Assembly: GCA_041752235.1 (NCBI GenBank)
Contig: JBGSHM010000008.1
Span: forward strand, 1-64,000
Source: SpSt-398 sp041752235
Lineage (GTDB): Bacteria; Bacteroidota; Bacteroidia; Chitinophagales; Chitinophagaceae
Direction: 5' to 3'
Length of the DNA stretch: 64,000 bases
Of this stretch, positions 26,006 to 33,213 are shown one piece after another. The notes below the pieces were generated by a model, which had not been told where the DNA came from, searched no databases, and saw only the letters and a program-made list of their open reading frames with translations. The position numbers and the translations under genes are program-made. Within the stretch, counting starts at the first letter, position 1. Every line of letters begins with the position of its first letter.

Positions 26006-27430
26006 TTACTTCCAAGGCTTAAAGCCAATGGAGAACAATACCCCGGCACTTTTCAGGTCAACCTTTCCTTCCCCCACTCCGTTTAAAGGCAAACGCATAT
26101 ATGGTTCTGCCTGAATAAAGAGGCGTTCATTGAGTTTACGTGTATATCCTGCTGAAAGAGCAACCAACGAGAAATAGTGTTTATTCTTATCTGAAACCGC
26201 CCATTTTTTATGAACGTAGTTCCCGGTTGGCCAGGGTTTGTAATAGTAATTATATTCCTCCTGATGCATCAGCAGGGTGCTTAATCCACCCGAAACAAAC
26301 CAGGAAGACCGGTCACCTTTTACAAAATTATAGTTCAATAACAGAGGAATCTCATAGACAATACAGTCACCATCCACAGATTTAAGGTTGGGATAATAAT
26401 TACCCACGGTGCCGGTGAATTTATAGTCCTTTGCCTCTGCTGTATAGATCTTACGGGCGGTATAAAAACCGGTCCGGAGACTGAACCGTTTATTGATTTG
26501 ATAGCCAATCCCAATGCCTTTGACAGTTTCCAGCTTACCCGCGTTTCCACTGGCAAAACTCAGATCAGGCCCCGCCGACAATACCAGCGACCATTTGGAA
26601 CCAAAACTTGGTTTTCCCTTTCTTTCGGGACTGGGGACCACCTGTTGCATAGTGGAATCTGATTCGGTTGTTTTGTTCATGGCCAGGCCTGGTGCATCCT
26701 TAGTATCCTTATGTTCGGTAAGGGGAGCAGGGGCCTGTTCCTCGATTTTTGATTCAGTGGTTGAAAGAGGTTGTTCATTGATCGCCTCAGGAGGATTGGC
26801 TGTCTGCACAAATTTTGATCCTTGTGATTCAGGCAAGGTATTTCCTGTCAAATCTCCTGTGATGGATCCGGTGGTCGAACTTTTCGTCTTGTTACCCGCG
26901 GCAGGCCGGTTGCTTTTTTTCGTTGTACCGCCTCGATTAATATTTCTTTTTGATTGGATAGCCTGTTTATAATTGAGGGATAGGGTTTCGTTTGTGGAAA
27001 GGTTGGTTTTCGTTTCAGTAGGTGCAATGGAGCTGTTATTGGAACCACTCTTGGAAGGATTAGTGGTTTCCGGTACTTCTGTATTCAGCGTTGGGGAGTT
27101 TTCTTCACCCTGTTGCATTGGCATTTTGGAAACAGGTTGATTTTTGTCTCCTTCGACCTCATTACCAATTACAGGTTGGAATTCACCGCTGGTTTTTTCA
27201 GTGGCTACCTGATAGTTCTTTCGGGCTTTGGGCAATAGAATGAATACAGATCCCGCGAGTAATCCGGCAAATAGCAGAAAGATCCAAAGAAAACGCTTAC
27301 GTTCTTTTTCTTTTTCGGGGAGATGCTTTCCGAGCAGGCGGGACATGTTCTTCCAGGCCTCTTCGCGGTAGGCTGGATGATGGTTTTCGGCCGCATCTCT
27401 TATCTTCTTATCAAAATCCTCAGACAGCAT
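26006..27430 (-). CDS. Sigma-coupled protein: cytosolic segment, one TM helix, long linker and C-terminal beta-barrel-like domain
   Basis: 474 residues in four parts. Residues 1-45 are a charged helical cytosolic segment (MLSEDFDKKIRDAAENHHPA, REEAWKNMSRLLGKH). About 46-66 form one membrane helix (FLWIFLLFAGLLAGSVFILL). About 70-275 are a Ser/Thr/Asn/Lys/Gln-rich linker of low complexity. About 280-474 are a beta-rich domain with alternating hydrophobics (SLVLSAGPDLSFASG, FSLRTGFYTARKIYT, LLLNYNFVKGDRSSWFVSGG) and the end LFSIGFKPWK, like an outer-membrane barrel of the PorT/OmpA type. The start codon overlaps the sigma-factor gene by 11 nt. An anti-sigma role is inferred from that coupling. 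Confidence 0.8.
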   Translation of the reverse strand: MLSEDFDKKIRDAAENHHPAYREEAWKNMSRLLGKHLPEKEKERKRFLWIFLLFAGLLAGSVFILLPKARKNYQVATEKTSGEFQPVIGNEVEGDKNQPVSKMPMQQGEENSPTLNTEVPETTNPSKSGSNNSSIAPTETKTNLSTNETLSLNYKQAIQSKRNINRGGTTKKSNRPAAGNKTKSSTTGSITGDLTGNTLPESQGSKFVQTANPPEAINEQPLSTTESKIEEQAPAPLTEHKDTKDAPGLAMNKTTESDSTMQQVVPSPERKGKPSFGSKWSLVLSAGPDLSFASGNAGKLETVKGIGIGYQINKRFSLRTGFYTARKIYTAEAKDYKFTGTVGNYYPNLKSVDGDCIVYEIPLLLNYNFVKGDRSSWFVSGGLSTLLMHQEEYNYYYKPWPTGNYVHKKWAVSDKNKHYFSLVALSAGYTRKLNERLFIQAEPYMRLPLNGVGEGKVDLKSAGVLFSIGFKPWK

Positions 27431-28004
27431 TTTTATTTTCCTCTATTTTATTTTCATTAAAAAGTATCTTTTGCAATTGCTTTCTTGCCTTGGCCAGGTT
27501 AGACTTGGATGTCCCGATGGAAATACCCAATTGTCGGGAAATCTCTTCATGACTAAAACCTTCAACGATAAAGAGGTTTAGTACAGTCCGGTATGCCGGG
27601 GAAAGAAATTGTATCGACCGAATGATCTCATCATAGGAGATATGGTCAAGGGCTGTTTCTGTCCAGGCCGGCAATTGATAAACGATCGGTTCAATCTCCG
27701 TCAGGATCCGGTGTTTCTTATTTCGGCGAAAATGGTCGATCGATGTATATACCATGATCTTGCGAAGCCAACCTTTGAAGGAACTATTCACATCTTCAAA
27801 AGCTGGTTTGAAACGTCCGATCTCCGTGAACACTTTCAGAAAGCCATCATTCATGATCTCCAGGGCATCGTCCTGGTTATTGACATAGCGGTCACATATG
27901 GCCATGGCATAGCCATAGAAAGAGCTATAAATGATTTTTTGGCTCTCCCTGCTGTTTTTTACACATCCTTCAATGTGTAGGAGCAGATCATGTGCAGACA
28001 GCAA
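27420..28004 (-). CDS. Sigma-70 family (ECF-type) RNA polymerase sigma factor
   Basis: Region 2 is seen in SFYGYAMAICDRYVNNQDDA, LEIMNDGFLKVFTEIGRF and SFKGWLRKIMVYTSIDHFRR; region 4 in LSPAYRTVLNLFIVEGFSHE and EISRQLGISIGTSKSNLAKA. There is no region 1.1 or 3, so it is an ECF factor. There is no usable ATG: homology begins at the residues LLSAHDLLLHIEG, so I place the start at the TTG at 28004 (194 residues). An in-frame TTG at 28103 would overlap the upstream aminotransferase by 80 nt. Its stop overlaps the start of the membrane/barrel gene (ATGCTGTCTGA), the classic sigma/anti-sigma coupling. Confidence 0.88.
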   Translation of the reverse strand: MLSAHDLLLHIEGCVKNSRESQKIIYSSFYGYAMAICDRYVNNQDDALEIMNDGFLKVFTEIGRFKPAFEDVNSSFKGWLRKIMVYTSIDHFRRNKKHRILTEIEPIVYQLPAWTETALDHISYDEIIRSIQFLSPAYRTVLNLFIVEGFSHEEISRQLGISIGTSKSNLAKARKQLQKILFNENKIEENKNAV

Positions 28005-28023
28005 AGTGGTTGTTTTACAGGAA

Positions 28024-28659
28024 TCAAATCGTTGTGTCAGCGGCCAGGGTTGCCTGCATGAACCCAAATTCGGACAAGTGGCGATAACCCGGATCTTCGA
28101 CAATATCTTTGTTATGAATCAATAAGTTATGCATAAGTGACAAACCTGTTGCCGCCTCTGCCGGGGTCATATACATGTTCCAGCCTGGAAAGGGTACCGG
28201 ATCCTGTGCATAGGAGAGAGGCCCCCGGCCTTCATATCGGGCACGGCGCAACCACTCCACAGCCTGGAAGTCATCGGTCAGGATCATGCCTCCCTTACCG
28301 ATTGGCAGGTGTTTTTTGTAATGAAAGGACAGGCAGACAAACCGTCCGGGGGTATACATCCCGGAACTAAGCCTCAAGGCGGAATCATAGATCGGATAGG
28401 GCTTGAGTTGGTAGGTACCTGTCCATTCTATGTCTTCCAGGCGCACTTCCCCTCCCGCATGTTGTATGGATTGGGGGACGGACAGGTAGGTATGCGCGGG
28501 AATGGTGACGGTTTTTACCCCAAACCATTTACAACAGAGAAAGAGCGCATTGGTACAGGAGTCCACCGCCACAGCAAAAGGAGCGCCGGTGTACCTGGCC
28601 ATTTCTTCTTCAAACATGGACACTACCTTATAGGGGTTGTGATGCATCTGGTATCTCAT
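28024..28659 (-). CDS. Short DegT/DnrJ/EryC1/StrS-type aminotransferase
   Basis: 211 residues, about half to two thirds of the usual 360-400. The PLP core is kept: FEEEMARYTGAPFAVAVDSC at the N terminus, the cofactor aspartate in PIYDSALRL, and the Schiff-base lysine in SFHYKKHLPIGKGGMILTDD. The substrate-loop match is GWNMYMTPAEAATGLSL. The C-terminal small domain is essentially absent, with no remnant downstream because the sigma gene starts 20 nt later. The start is taken as ATG 28659; ATG 28647 is an alternative. It is the last gene of the minus-strand cluster BKACE, acyltransferase, GT2, aminotransferase, but it also has its own TACATTTG box. Aminosugar synthesis is inferred. Confidence 0.82.
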   Translation of the reverse strand: MRYQMHHNPYKVVSMFEEEMARYTGAPFAVAVDSCTNALFLCCKWFGVKTVTIPAHTYLSVPQSIQHAGGEVRLEDIEWTGTYQLKPYPIYDSALRLSSGMYTPGRFVCLSFHYKKHLPIGKGGMILTDDFQAVEWLRRARYEGRGPLSYAQDPVPFPGWNMYMTPAEAATGLSLMHNLLIHNKDIVEDPGYRHLSEFGFMQATLAADTTI

Positions 28660-28662
28660 CAG

Positions 28663-28670
28663 CAAATGTA
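28663..28670 (-). promoter_or_regulatory. -7 box TACATTTG before the short aminotransferase gene
   Basis: Minus strand reads TACATTTGCTG then ATG at 28659. The box overlaps the 3' end of the GT2 gene region, so the aminotransferase may have an internal promoter in addition to the cluster transcript. Confidence 0.5.
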
Positions 28671-29630
28671 TTAGCGTGACTTTTTAAAAAGACCTTTCAG
28701 CTGATATCGGAGCCGGTTCATCATGAGATAGAAGAAAGATGGATTTTCCTCTGGGCAGCGAAGTTCAATTTCCTTCAACAAGGCCGCCAGTTTTTGTTTT
28801 TCACCAAACCGGATATGTCGTTTTACCAACGTGCGAATCAACCGGTGGCGTTGGGTAACCAGGGCTTCCTGAACCTCCCCCTCATATTCGGGGATAACCC
28901 GGTCCAGAAAAAGCCAAAGTTTCCTTACCTGATCTTCTTTTTGGGTTAATGTCCAAAATCCCTGTGCATGGAAGCGATATACGGCTTTGGCACCTTTCAA
29001 ATATAAGATATTCCCTCTGGAGGCGAGATCGAGATAAAGGGCATAATCCAATACAGGAGTTTCATAGAAATGGGCCGGAACCTGTGCAAACCCCGGATTG
29101 CGAAACAGAATGGCACATGTTTGAATAAAACAATTCAAGGCAAGATCGGAGGCACTGAGAATAACTTTTTTCCCCCTCACCGCTTTGTAAGGTCTTAACA
29201 CGCCATCCTGTTCGATCTCCACCTGTGAAAAGCAAATGGAAAGGGAAGGGTTTTTTTCCAGGGCATCCACTTGTTTTTGCAGTTTTCGGGTATCTGGCCA
29301 ATAATCATCGCCATCCAATAGGGCAATATACTTTCCACGAGCCGCTTGCAGGTTGGAGAGGAAATTAAACCGCCCTGTTTTTACGCCATTGATGTAGATT
29401 TTTTCCGATTCATGCCGCAGAAAAAGCCGAATCCTTTCGGGAAACCGCTGTGCGTATTCCTGGCATATTTCCCGGGTACCATCCGTGGAGTCATCTTCAC
29501 CGATCAGGATCTCAAAGGGGAAATCAGTTTCCTGGGCCAAGACCGAATCAATGGCCTGGCGAATAAAAGCCGCCTGTTGGTAGGTCTGAAGACAGACAGA
29601 AACCAGCATGTTTGTTTCAGACGGGGTCAT
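28671..29630 (-). CDS. Family 2 glycosyltransferase
   Basis: 319 residues from the ATG at 29630. The GT-A fold is clear: VSVCLQTYQQAAFIRQAIDS, FEILIGEDDSTDGTREICQE, and the DxD-type motif GKYIALLDGDDYWPD. The sugar donor and acceptor are unknown. No membrane helix, so it acts at the cytosolic face on a lipid- or protein-linked acceptor. The start overlaps the acyltransferase stop by 14 nt; an ATG at 29609 is the alternative. It is the third gene of the BKACE cluster. Confidence 0.88.
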   Translation of the reverse strand: MTPSETNMLVSVCLQTYQQAAFIRQAIDSVLAQETDFPFEILIGEDDSTDGTREICQEYAQRFPERIRLFLRHESEKIYINGVKTGRFNFLSNLQAARGKYIALLDGDDYWPDTRKLQKQVDALEKNPSLSICFSQVEIEQDGVLRPYKAVRGKKVILSASDLALNCFIQTCAILFRNPGFAQVPAHFYETPVLDYALYLDLASRGNILYLKGAKAVYRFHAQGFWTLTQKEDQVRKLWLFLDRVIPEYEGEVQEALVTQRHRLIRTLVKRHIRFGEKQKLAALLKEIELRCPEENPSFFYLMMNRLRYQLKGLFKKSR

Positions 29631-30282
29631 GGAGTGAGCGGATAACTTTACAGGGTTGACCATACGCGAGTACACCGGCGGGAATATCCTTTGTCACAAC
29701 GCTTCCACCACCGATCACGGAACCTTCTCCAATCCTGACATGATCGAACACACATGTACCCATTCCTATTTGCACGCCGTTTCCAATATCACAATGTCCC
29801 GCGATATGGGTGCCTGGATTGATGGAAACAAAATCGCCGATCACGGTATGGTGTCCAATGGTAACACCTCGATTGATGGTCACGCCAAATCCGATTTCAA
29901 CAAAGGGAGAAAGCACCGAAGCGGGTTCTCCATAAATACCAGTGGAAAGTTGCACGGATGATGCGATAACGAGGGATGGATGAACCAGGTTGGTGAACAT
30001 GCCTTTTTGGAGGCCATGTGTTTTTTCGAAGGCAGCGAAGATCACTTGTTTGGTAGCCGTTTTGCCAACGCCAAAATGCAGGTCAAATTCACTCGCAGGT
30101 ATCTTCCATTCCTGGGACCTTATTTTTTCAACCTGTATACCGGGAGGTAAGTAAGGGTATTTTTCTTCGATATCCTGATTGAGGATGACAAATACCTTTC
30201 CCGTTGACCCTTGGGCTTTTCGTGTTTCCAGCACCATGGCGATCATGGCCTCACTATATCCCAGCAGGTATGTGTTGCGCAT
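29617..30282 (-). CDS. NeuD/PglD-like hexapeptide-repeat acyltransferase
   Basis: 221 residues. A Rossmann-like N-terminal part (about 1-85; NTYLLGYSEAMIAMVLETRK) leads to a left-handed beta-helix of hexapeptide repeats (about 95-205; VEIGFGVTINRGVTIGHHTV, GDFVSINPGTHIAGHCDIGN, IGEGSVIGGGSVVTKDIPAG). The catalytic histidine candidate of this family lies in IGHHTV. The group transfers acetyl or larger acyl groups to amino sugars such as bacillosamine or sialic acid precursors. It overlaps the BKACE gene by 29 nt, so the two are tightly coupled. Confidence 0.88.
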   Translation of the reverse strand: MRNTYLLGYSEAMIAMVLETRKAQGSTGKVFVILNQDIEEKYPYLPPGIQVEKIRSQEWKIPASEFDLHFGVGKTATKQVIFAAFEKTHGLQKGMFTNLVHPSLVIASSVQLSTGIYGEPASVLSPFVEIGFGVTINRGVTIGHHTVIGDFVSINPGTHIAGHCDIGNGVQIGMGTCVFDHVRIGEGSVIGGGSVVTKDIPAGVLAYGQPCKVIRSLHDPV

Positions 30283-31102
30283 TGTAGAATCCGAGTTTGC
30301 CCATTGTGGAAGAAGTCATGAGTGGACGGTCATGTATCTCCATCAGGGAGTGAATGCGACGTAAAAGAGAGAGGTTATCCGCTTTACGGGTTTTGGCGGC
30401 ATCCCACCAAAGATTATCTTCCAATCCCACACGTACACCCCAGCCTTTGGCGATCGCAATGGCATTGGCTGTGAGTTGATCCTTTCCAATACCGGCAAAG
30501 GCAAAAAGGTGATCATCACCGGCCAGTTCATTGGCGGCAAGTCCCATTTCTGGGAGACTGGCTTGCCATCCAGCCGTATTGCCAAATAATAGGTTCCAGT
30601 AAAATGGTCCGGTCAACAGGCCTTTCTTGATCAGGTATTTACCAAAATGGATCATACCCATATCAAAACACTCGAGCTCAGGATGCACACCATATTGGCT
30701 CATTTTTTCGGCAAGCGAAATGATCATATCCGGTGGATTCAGCGAGGCCTCTCGCAGAAAGTTGAGCGAACCCAGGGTAAGAGAGCAGAGATCGGGGCGT
30801 AATTCAATAACTGCCGACCTGTCTTCAAAGGAAGGGTGTGTACGCCCGGAGGTACTGGCACAGATCAATAGACCCGGACAGTGTTTTCGTACGCCTTCAA
30901 TAATGGTGGAATAAATTTTTGGCGAAGGGGTAGGGGCTCCTGTTTCGTCGCGGGCATGAAGATGGACAATGGTGATGCCCAGGTCAAAGGCCTCATGTAC
31001 TTCTTCGATGATTTCGGAAGGGCTTAAGGGAACAAATGGTGATTGGTCCCTGGTGGGAACCATTCCGGTAGGACAAAAGTTGATAATGGTTGGGTTGGGC
31101 AA
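30254..31102 (-). CDS. BKACE (DUF849) beta-keto acid cleavage enzyme
   Basis: 282 residues of the 3-keto-5-aminohexanoate cleavage family, a zinc TIM barrel. Family chemistry: a beta-keto acid plus acetyl-CoA gives acetoacetate plus a new acyl-CoA. Zinc ligands read as H47 and H49 in IVHLHARD and E228 in VGLEDNLWW, with the STSGR loop and the PLSPSEIIEEV helix present. The substrate is not predictable from sequence. It is the first gene of the minus-strand cluster and overlaps the acyltransferase gene. There is no lysine fermentation gene nearby, so an assimilatory role in making an acyl donor is more plausible than catabolism here. Confidence 0.92.
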   Translation of the reverse strand: MPNPTIINFCPTGMVPTRDQSPFVPLSPSEIIEEVHEAFDLGITIVHLHARDETGAPTPSPKIYSTIIEGVRKHCPGLLICASTSGRTHPSFEDRSAVIELRPDLCSLTLGSLNFLREASLNPPDMIISLAEKMSQYGVHPELECFDMGMIHFGKYLIKKGLLTGPFYWNLLFGNTAGWQASLPEMGLAANELAGDDHLFAFAGIGKDQLTANAIAIAKGWGVRVGLEDNLWWDAAKTRKADNLSLLRRIHSLMEIHDRPLMTSSTMGKLGFYNAQHIPAGI

Positions 31103-31111
31103 AGGGTTAAA

Positions 31112-31197
31112 TTGAGAATTTGAGAATTTGGGAATGAGAGGATGTGCACATACCCAAATTTACACATCTTCAAATTCCCAAATTCTCAAATTCTCAA
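31112..31197. repeat. AATTTGAGAATT inverted repeat (family D)
   Basis: A 22 nt arm of TTGAGAA/TTTGAGAA units (31112-31133) is perfectly complementary to 31176-31197. It fills the gap between the BKACE start and the stop of the DUF6600 gene, both on the minus strand, so it probably terminates the DUF6600 transcript. No TAnnTTTG box for BKACE was seen in it. Confidence 0.82.
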
Positions 31198-31214
31198 ATT
31201 CTCAAATCACTTTA

Positions 31215-32576
31215 TTAACCTCCTCTTCGTCCCCGGTTATTGTTATTTCCATTGCCAGAGCCGGAGCGGCTTTCACCACCTCTATTACTGCTTCCGCGGT
31301 TTATTTCCCGGTTTGAACCTCCGCCAGAAGGCCGTGTATTCACGCGGCTGTTTCCATTATTACCGGCCCCACTTCCACGGGGAGTTGACGGGGATCTGTA
31401 TTCACGCTGTGGAGGGCGGTTACCGGCATTGCTGTTGAAACGACGGTTTTCGCTACCCGTACCAGTTCGGTTGCCCGGGTTGGAACTACGGTTCTCCGGT
31501 ACCCGAAATTGGCGGCCATTGTTATTGCCCGGGTTATTGGGTCTTCTTTCCACATTTCCGTTCATGCGTCTTTCATTCGATGGGCGTTCATTGCCACGGA
31601 TCTCGGGTCGACGGTTGCTGTTTCCATTGTTCCGGCGTTCCGCCATTGGAGGTCGGTTATTATTGCCATTCCGGATCTGACCACCGGGTTGTCTTCCACG
31701 GATGCCATTTGCGTTTCCGGAATATCTGCGGTTTCTGTCATAGTTCCCGCCCCGTACAAAATCCCGACGATCGCGGTGGAAATTATCCCTTGAAACGAAA
31801 CGTCCAGGTCGATAATTACCCCGGTTATTGTTAAATCGCGGACGGTAAATATTCACATAGTTGTTACGGATGATGGTACGGCCAGGACGGTTGACGTTTG
31901 TGATGCTAAAGATGTTCACATTGATTCCGCCTCGACGAATGTCATAGATATCCGGGCCACAGAGGTAGCGACGGTTATCGTATCGGTAGGTATTGCCAAT
32001 GATGATGGTGGCACTTACATAGGACCGGTTGCGGTAGTAGGGAACATAGTAATCATACCAACGATCATGATAGATATAGGTACGTGGTACAAAGGTCCAC
32101 CAGGGATCCGGCGCATAATAATCCGGCGCAATGGCGGCATCCACCGTTACATCGGGTCCAAGGGGAGCCCATCCATAGTATTCATCGTTGCTTCGCCAGT
32201 TTACCCAGGCAGGACCCCATTCAGTATCAGGTATCCAGATCCAACCATAATAATCAGTAAAGGCCCAACGTCCATAATGGAAGGGGGCCCATCCCCAGTC
32301 ATAATCGGATACCCAGGTATTACCGTACTCGGTCATCACCCAATGCCCATTGGTGCTATAGGGGCGGAAATCGGGGTCTTCCACATCGGGTACCCAGACA
32401 TATCCGTATTCGGGGTCATCCACCCATTGCCCATAAGGCTCCAGTTCATCATAAAAGGTCTGAAGGGTTACTTCCTCATCAAACTCCCGCTGGGCCATCG
32501 TATTCAACGAAGGCAGCAGGGCCAGAAGAAAAGCAGCCAAAGTAAGCGGGCGGTAAAAGTGTAGTAGCTTTTTCAT
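31215..32576 (-). CDS. Secreted DUF6600 protein with Arg/Asn/Gly-rich tail
   Basis: 453 residues from the ATG at 32576. The signal peptide is KKLLHFYRPLTLAAFLLALL. The folded part (about 35-210) is unusually rich in Trp and Tyr: repeats such as YGQWVDDPEYGYVWVPDV, GHWVMTEYGNTWVSDYDWGW, HYGRWAFTDYYGWIWIPDTE and WGPAWVNWRSNDEYYGWAPL match DUF6600. The remaining 240 residues are almost only Arg, Asn, Gly, Ser and Pro (GNGNNNNRGRRGG end) and should be disordered, with high positive charge. A role in envelope or extracellular nucleic acid or polysaccharide binding would fit; this is inference. Confidence 0.85.
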   Translation of the reverse strand: MKKLLHFYRPLTLAAFLLALLPSLNTMAQREFDEEVTLQTFYDELEPYGQWVDDPEYGYVWVPDVEDPDFRPYSTNGHWVMTEYGNTWVSDYDWGWAPFHYGRWAFTDYYGWIWIPDTEWGPAWVNWRSNDEYYGWAPLGPDVTVDAAIAPDYYAPDPWWTFVPRTYIYHDRWYDYYVPYYRNRSYVSATIIIGNTYRYDNRRYLCGPDIYDIRRGGINVNIFSITNVNRPGRTIIRNNYVNIYRPRFNNNRGNYRPGRFVSRDNFHRDRRDFVRGGNYDRNRRYSGNANGIRGRQPGGQIRNGNNNRPPMAERRNNGNSNRRPEIRGNERPSNERRMNGNVERRPNNPGNNNGRQFRVPENRSSNPGNRTGTGSENRRFNSNAGNRPPQREYRSPSTPRGSGAGNNGNSRVNTRPSGGGSNREINRGSSNRGGESRSGSGNGNNNNRGRRGG

Positions 32577-32698
32577 GCGCGACAATTTTGAATAATTAAA
32601 TGAGAACCTAACAACTGTTCTCTATCCAAAAGAGTTCCGCATTTTCTTAAAAGTTGCTCAATAAATGCACATTAACAAAAGGATGTGTTAAGGGAAAC

Positions 32699-33109
32699 TT
32701 ATTCGGGGCTATCCACAATGCTTCCATAATCGATAAAAAGCTCTTCACCGGCATGAATCATTCGGGTGGTTTCAAAATCCTCCCCATCACGGATGGAAAT
32801 CAGATTGGGGGATTCCGAATGATTGAGGTAGTTCACGAGGTCCATGACCTTAAAACCATAATCAGCGATAAAATAATTTTCCTCATCATACAGACAGTAA
32901 TTCTCAATAAGCGCGCGCGCATGGTCAGGCAGGGAGGCCACTTCCTTTTTGGATACGGCGATCCATTCGCCAACTCCTTTGGAAAACAATCCCCGGGTCC
33001 CGGCGGGAATATCGCGCAGGGCAAAAACGCCAATCCCCTCTACGGGAGAAGGGCGGATGGCGATCCATGTGTGGTTTTGTAATTCGTTTAGCAGTTCATC
33101 TTTGGTCAT
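32699..33109 (-). CDS. SET-domain protein (putative lysine methyltransferase)
   Basis: 136 residues from the ATG at 33109 (MTKDELLNELQNHTW). Nearly the whole protein is a SET domain: VEGIGVFALRDIPAGTRGLF at the start, VNYLNHSESPNLISIRDGED with the NHS SAM-binding motif, and AGEELFIDYGSI at the end. No pre-SET or post-SET zinc cysteines. Bacterial SET proteins of this size are single-domain; the target protein is unknown. It is isolated between repeats. Confidence 0.88.
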   Translation of the reverse strand: MTKDELLNELQNHTWIAIRPSPVEGIGVFALRDIPAGTRGLFSKGVGEWIAVSKKEVASLPDHARALIENYCLYDEENYFIADYGFKVMDLVNYLNHSESPNLISIRDGEDFETTRMIHAGEELFIDYGSIVDSPE

Positions 33110-33131
33110 GCTGCAAGATAGGATATTCAGT

Positions 33132-33205
33132 ATTTTACCGCAAAGACACAAGGGGCGCGAGGTCTTCCTCGCGCCCTTTGCGTCCTTGCGCCTTTGCGGT
33201 AAAAT
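33132..33205. terminator. Family-C inverted repeat, terminator
   Basis: Outer arms ATTTTACCGCAAAG (33132-33145) and CTTTGCGGTAAAAT (33192-33205) and inner arms GGGCGCGAGG (33153-33162) and CCTCGCGCCC (33167-33176) are perfectly complementary. It lies after the prolyl oligopeptidase stop and before the SET gene start (both minus). Confidence 0.85.
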
Positions 33206-33213
33206 AAAACCGG

